Shown here piece by piece: positions 9,205 through 12,049 of a DNA stretch of 12,049 nt. A model generated the notes under the pieces. That model was not told the DNA's origin, made no database searches, and worked only from the letters and a program-made list of their open reading frames with translations. Position 1 is the first letter of the stretch. Each line of letters starts with the position of its first letter. Both the position numbers and the translations under genes were made by a program. The stretch comes from Eshraghiella sp964414835. GTDB lineage: Bacteria > Bacillota > Clostridia > Lachnospirales > Lachnospiraceae. The stretch spans positions 1 through 12,049 of the forward strand of contig CAYPWY010000039.1 of the NCBI GenBank assembly GCA_964414835.1. Direction: 5' to 3'.

Positions 9205-9242
9205 AAAAAAAACAGAACACACAATACAAGAATTGTGTGTTC
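9205..9242 (-). terminator. Leader attenuator hairpin, copy 1
   Basis: GAACACACAAT-type arms (9242-9232 and 9225-9215) form a perfect 11-bp stem with a 6-base loop, followed by TG and eight T residues. The ribosome binding site GAGGAGG begins at the next base. An intrinsic terminator between a promoter and a start codon points to attenuation of the protease operon. It would also stop read-through from the gene ending at 9381. A competing pairing (AATTG at 9247-9243 with CAATT at 9235-9231) could disrupt the stem. Confidence 0.78.
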
Positions 9243-9326
9243 CAATTACCGGCTCCATATATTGATTAAGTATTAAAAACTATAAGCATCCCCCGACATA
9301 TTAAATACAACACTACCCTTTAATTA

Positions 9327-9356
9327 ATTATACCCTGCCGGTTCTCACCCTGTCAA
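9327..9356 (-). promoter_or_regulatory. Consensus promoter of the intact protease operon
   Basis: The minus strand has TTGACA (9356-9351), an 18-base spacer and TATAAT (9332-9327). Transcription should start near 9320, giving a ~115-nt leader up to the U-tract. The same boxes and spacing recur in copy 2 at 11980-11951. Confidence 0.88.
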
Positions 9357-9380
9357 GTGAGTCTATACTACAAAACCCAA

Positions 9381-10352
9381 TTAATTAATGTACGGATTGG
9401 CATATATGCAAGTATCATACTCACATTTGACCGGATAGCCATTCTCATCATATGTCAGCTTGAATCTTATAATGTCTGTATCGCCGTTAATGCTGTATGA
9501 ATAAAGATATTGTTGGTCTATAAACACCTCTTCTTCACCGCCACTACTCCATACGGAAGCATATATAGTATATAAATCCGACGACCTGCACAGATTTTTG
9601 TAATCACATAGCTTTCTTACTTCTCCGGTATCCACTATATATGTATATAACGACAATCCTCCTGTTTCCAGAATGTCATCATTTTCACCAGCACCCCAGA
9701 AATATATACAGTTGTTATTACAGAGCAGGAAACTGGAATCTGAATCATAAATAACATAATCAGGTATTACAGATATATTTCCTGTCTTATCTATCAACGC
9801 AATAAAAGCTTTGTCATATCCTTCCGGGTCAGATTCAACTGTATGCATTTTACCTACTATATATTCATCAACCAATCCATAATAATGCTTCTCCAATTCA
9901 TAATTTTCATACGGAAATGGTTCTGAGTCTAAGCGCTCATCTACATATCTGTATTCTGCATTTGAATATATAGTCATCTGATTTGTCAAAACATATCCTG
10001 TGGTATAGTCTTCATATGTACATTCCATTCCTGCATTATTTGTCTTGATTTTTACTTTATAATACTCGTTTTTTAAATCCGATATAATTTTATCCCTGTC
10101 ATCTGAATCAATCTGACGCAGTCCGTTTTCGTCATCGTAACAATACAAAATTTCATCATCACTTCCCCATGGTGACTGTACATAATACAGCTTATCGTCA
10201 TAAATCTGAAGCCAATAAATATATCCATCGCTGTTTTTTATGCTCCACACCTGATGTTTTTGCAATACTGTAACTTTAAGAACAGCGAAGACAACTATAC
10301 ACAGTACAGCAATTCCGCATATTGTGACAATTATTTTTTGTGTTTTTTTCAT
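9381..10352 (-). CDS. Membrane-anchored extracytoplasmic protein, unknown function
   Basis: The 323-residue protein has a short basic N-terminus (MKKTQK), one transmembrane segment at about residues 7-29 with no obvious cleavage site, and a long extracytoplasmic part. That part is rich in Tyr, Asp and Asn and shows loosely repeated beta-strand units such as GYIYWLQIYDDKLYYVQ, DDEILYCYDDENG and LLCNNNCIYFWGAG. These resemble the irregular blades of propeller-like DUF5050-type proteins, but I cannot assign a family. The ATG at 10352 has AGGAGGGG just upstream; this site overlaps the stop codon of the preceding protease gene, so translation is probably coupled. It is the last gene of the operon started by cassette copy 2. 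It parallels the lipoprotein of the other operon in being a surface-anchored protein next to a protease. Confidence 0.8.
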   Translation of the reverse strand: MKKTQKIIVTICGIAVLCIVVFAVLKVTVLQKHQVWSIKNSDGYIYWLQIYDDKLYYVQSPWGSDDEILYCYDDENGLRQIDSDDRDKIISDLKNEYYKVKIKTNNAGMECTYEDYTTGYVLTNQMTIYSNAEYRYVDERLDSEPFPYENYELEKHYYGLVDEYIVGKMHTVESDPEGYDKAFIALIDKTGNISVIPDYVIYDSDSSFLLCNNNCIYFWGAGENDDILETGGLSLYTYIVDTGEVRKLCDYKNLCRSSDLYTIYASVWSSGGEEEVFIDQQYLYSYSINGDTDIIRFKLTYDENGYPVKCEYDTCIYANPYIN

Positions 10353-10360
10353 AACCCCTC

Positions 10361-11619
10361 CTATTTATATAAATGCACCAGTATAGCATCAGTATACACT
10401 GCATTTCCTGTATAACAGTTCATATATCTAATAATTGTATCATGACCATCTGCAACCGCATAATAAATTGAGCCATTACTATAAGTTCTAATGCCCACAC
10501 AAACCATTGTGTGATTTCCATAATAAGTATGGTTTTTTGTGTTTAATATTACAGGTCTGTCAGCTTTTAAATCTGCAATAATTTCATCCGCATCCAACGC
10601 AGCTAAGCTTATATAAGTTACCACAGAGTGTCTGAACCTTGTATAATTATAAAGAAACTGTGTTAAACCATTAATCAAATTGGTATCTGAAGTTCCACTT
10701 TCACCGGTTTTCATCAGACTATACATAAGCTTAAATCTACTATACATATTGCTTCCAACATCAAGCGTTGAGTAATAGGTTGAATTCTTATTATAATAAT
10801 AATACAAAAGATTTATTGCTGCAGTTGGTGAACAACAACTCTCTACGCAATAAAAGGTTGAATCATTTTTAGCCAGATTAGTAAATTTAGACATCAGGTA
10901 AAACGCACTAGGCAAATTTTTCAACTTTATTGTGTCATCACCTGATTCTCCTTCCCGTATATTAGTAGCTACAGACCCCAATGGTTCACTTGACGAACCA
11001 TAGTATACCTCTTCAACACCATCAATTAATATTTCCTCAACCTGTGCATCAATAATTCCAGATATGTAATCCCACTGTTTTTCTATTTCTTCAGATACGG
11101 TAATACATTTATTAATATTCTCAATAGATATCTCTGTTTGTTCATCATTGCAGTGATAATATATATTCTCTTCTTCATTATATCCATAATAATCAATACC
11201 ACCTTCATATATGAGTATATCATCTGCATCAAGATAATCTTCATAGGCAAATTGCCCCTTTTCTGCAAATTCAATCACAGGACTGTACACTTTGCTTCCA
11301 CCTATTAAAATATATCCAAATAAGTATCCATTATATTATATACATAAGCCGATACATTTCCATTTGTATCATAACATTTACATAACAGTTTAGCTTCCGT
11401 ATATTCATTCCAATTCTCTGCAATTTTATTCTCTACTGCATTAACAATAAACCTTTGTGCAATATTATAAGCCACATACTCACTTATATAATTTTTCTTT
11501 ATTTGTTCAATATACTCATTTGATGCGGCATATATGTTTGATGTACAAATAATTACACAATAGTTAGCTACTGTAAGTGCAACAATAGCCAACAAAATCC
11601 TTTTCAGTTTTTCCTTCAT
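10361..11619 (-). pseudogene. Secreted papain/C39-like cysteine protease, frameshifted
   Basis: Two adjoining frames together make one protein of about 419 residues. The first (11619-11305, 104 codons) has a signal peptide (hydrophobic core about 8-30) and ends AYVYNIMDTYLDIF. The second is open from about 11335 and reads GYILIGGSKVYSPVIEFAEKG, a propeptide-type motif seen in streptopain-like and C39-like proteases, then the catalytic domain. In the second frame, counted from its first in-frame GTG at 11290, the catalytic residues are probably Cys153 (SCCSPTAAINLL), His260 (YYGNHTMV) and Asp281 (VADGHDT). One added T near 11318 (TATTTGG to TATTTTGG) would restore a continuous reading frame. 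The total span is one base short of a multiple of three. The start at 11619 has AGGA nine bases upstream. The GTG at 11290 has no signal peptide and is not a convincing start. The break may be real decay, an assembly error or a -1 frameshift. Confidence 0.72.
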
Positions 11620-11695
11620 AAATTATTCCTCATATGATGTCTAAGAAGCAAAACACCATAAATTCCTTTCTTCTTAATATTGTGATTCAATACCC

Positions 11696-11813
11696 CTAAG
11701 CGTTTGTGGTCTTTTGTTTTTTATATAGCTTGACTACTGAACAGGAGTATATTTTCGCTGCAGCTTCCCCACCAATACCAGAAATTCTTACTAATTTAGT
11801 ATTAATTTTTCAT
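11696..11813 (-). pseudogene. Short cysteine-containing peptide, out of frame with its start
   Basis: Directly after cassette copy 2 an ATG (11813-11811) with a near-ideal GAGGAGGAG seven bases upstream reads only three codons before TAA. One base fewer in the following A5 run (11810-11806) would open a 38-residue peptide: MKINTKLVR, then ISGIGGEAAAKIYSCSVV, then KLYKKQKTTNA and a TAG at 11698. It would be basic, with a Gly-Gly pair, an Ala-rich stretch and a single Cys. Such features occur in secreted signalling or bacteriocin-like precursors, including AgrD-type peptides, but nothing identifies a class and no maturation or export gene is present. It lies upstream of the frameshifted protease gene on the same presumed transcript. 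It could also be a chance open frame. Confidence 0.4.
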
Positions 11814-11829
11814 ATCTGTTCTCCTCCTC

Positions 11830-11866
11830 AAAAAAACAGAACACACAATACAAGAATTGTGTGTTC
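11830..11866 (-). terminator. Leader attenuator hairpin, copy 2
   Basis: The same perfect 11-bp stem (11866-11856 with 11849-11839) and 6-base loop as in copy 1 is followed by TG and seven T residues, then the ribosome binding site. It should act as an intrinsic terminator inside the leader unless an alternative structure forms. Confidence 0.78.
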
Positions 11867-11950
11867 CAATTACCGGCTCCATATATTGATTACGTATTAA
11901 AAACTATAAGCATCCCCTAATATATCAAATACAACACTACCCTTTAATTA

Positions 11951-11980
11951 ATTATACTCTGCCAGTTCTCCCCCTGTCAA
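11951..11980 (-). promoter_or_regulatory. Consensus promoter of the second protease operon
   Basis: TTGACA (11980-11975), an 18-base spacer and TATAAT (11956-11951) lie on the minus strand; the start should be near 11944. A short palindrome AGAATAGATTCT sits just upstream of the -35 box here but is not preserved in copy 1. Confidence 0.87.
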
Positions 11981-12049
11981 GAGAATCTATTCTTGAATTA
12001 ATTTCGCTGTAACCTTTCCTTCCGTCAAAACAGTTCTTTTTTACATCCA
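11952..12049 (-). CDS. Possible C-terminal end of a gene beyond the window
   Basis: A minus-strand frame is open from the window edge for 31 codons, reads KKNCFDGRKGYSEINSR and then IDSLDRGRTGRV, and ends at a TAA inside the -10 box of the promoter. The last 12 codons are matched in cassette copy 1, where four of the five differences inside the repeat are silent third-position changes. That hints at coding constraint, either now or before the duplication. I recognise no family, and such a short open frame could be chance. Confidence 0.3.
   Translation of the reverse strand, partial: DVKKNCFDGRKGYSEINSRIDSLDRGRTGRV

Larger units (their letters stand above)
9197..9366 (-). repeat. Promoter-leader cassette, copy 1
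   Basis: These 170 bases match 11822-11990 in the same orientation with about ten substitutions and one missing A in the U-tract, roughly 94% identity. The unit covers the region just upstream of the -35 box, the promoter, the whole leader, the hairpin, the U-tract and the ribosome binding site, and identity stops at the start codon. The 56 bases 9213-9268, containing the hairpin and the segment before it, are identical in both copies. The substitutions cluster near the middle of the leader and around the promoter spacer. Copy 1 begins about 15 bases after the stop codon of the preceding gene and drives the intact protease gene. Confidence 0.93.
11822..11990 (-). repeat. Promoter-leader cassette, copy 2
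   Basis: This is the second copy of the unit at 9197-9366, about 94% identical and in the same orientation, with the same promoter spacing, hairpin and ribosome binding site. The U-tract is seven rather than eight residues and the ribosome binding site is extended to GAGGAGGAG. Identity ends just before the start codon, so the genes that follow the two cassettes are not duplicates of each other at this point. Confidence 0.93.

Noticed and set aside
11730..11753. Plus-strand TTGACT...TATATT as a promoter
   Set aside because: The spacer is only 12 bases and no plus-strand gene follows.
11706..11900. A 64-codon plus-strand open frame across the short peptide and the leader hairpin
   Set aside because: It runs through the repeat cassette on the opposite strand, has no ribosome binding site or promoter, and is better explained by the minus-strand features.
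3..12049. The same 10 bases, TTTACATCCA, at both ends of the window, suggesting element boundaries
   Set aside because: The match is short, coincides with arbitrary window limits, and no integrase or transposase is present.

Overview
The window looks like a chromosomal segment of a low-GC Firmicute of class Clostridia, most likely a Lachnospiraceae-type gut anaerobe. That is an inference from the AT-rich sequence, strong AGGAGG ribosome binding sites, consensus TTGACA/TATAAT promoters, a T-box leader on an isoleucyl-tRNA synthetase gene of the long eukaryote-like type, and many small secreted or lipid-anchored proteins. All convincing genes lie on the minus strand, so the text runs from high to low coordinates in the direction of transcription. 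No tRNA or rRNA gene, CRISPR array or insertion sequence was seen.

Positions 12049-7562 form an AT-rich accessory region that encodes secreted or membrane proteins. It holds two operon-like blocks. Each begins with a copy of the same ~170-bp cassette (about 94% identical): a consensus promoter, a ~115-nt leader ending in an 11-bp hairpin with a U-tract, then a strong ribosome binding site. Cassette copy 2 (11822-11990) precedes a short cysteine-containing peptide gene that is out of frame with its start, a secreted papain/C39-like cysteine protease gene broken by one frameshift, and a gene for a membrane-anchored protein of unknown function. Cassette copy 1 (9197-9366) precedes an intact secreted papain/C39-like protease gene and a lipoprotein gene. 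The shared cassette suggests that the two protease operons answer to one signal.

Positions 7520-1529 are housekeeping. A consensus promoter and a T-box leader with an AUC (Ile) specifier codon precede ileS, and glgP (glycogen phosphorylase) follows 12 bases after ileS. After a 130-bp gap comes glf (UDP-galactopyranose mutase, 1398-298), which supplies UDP-galactofuranose for surface glycans. The last 297 bases (297-1) hold no complete gene, only a possible C-terminal coding remnant and a weak hairpin.

The most interesting part is the duplicated promoter-attenuator cassette driving two different cysteine-protease operons, one of which carries two frame disruptions within about 500 bases.
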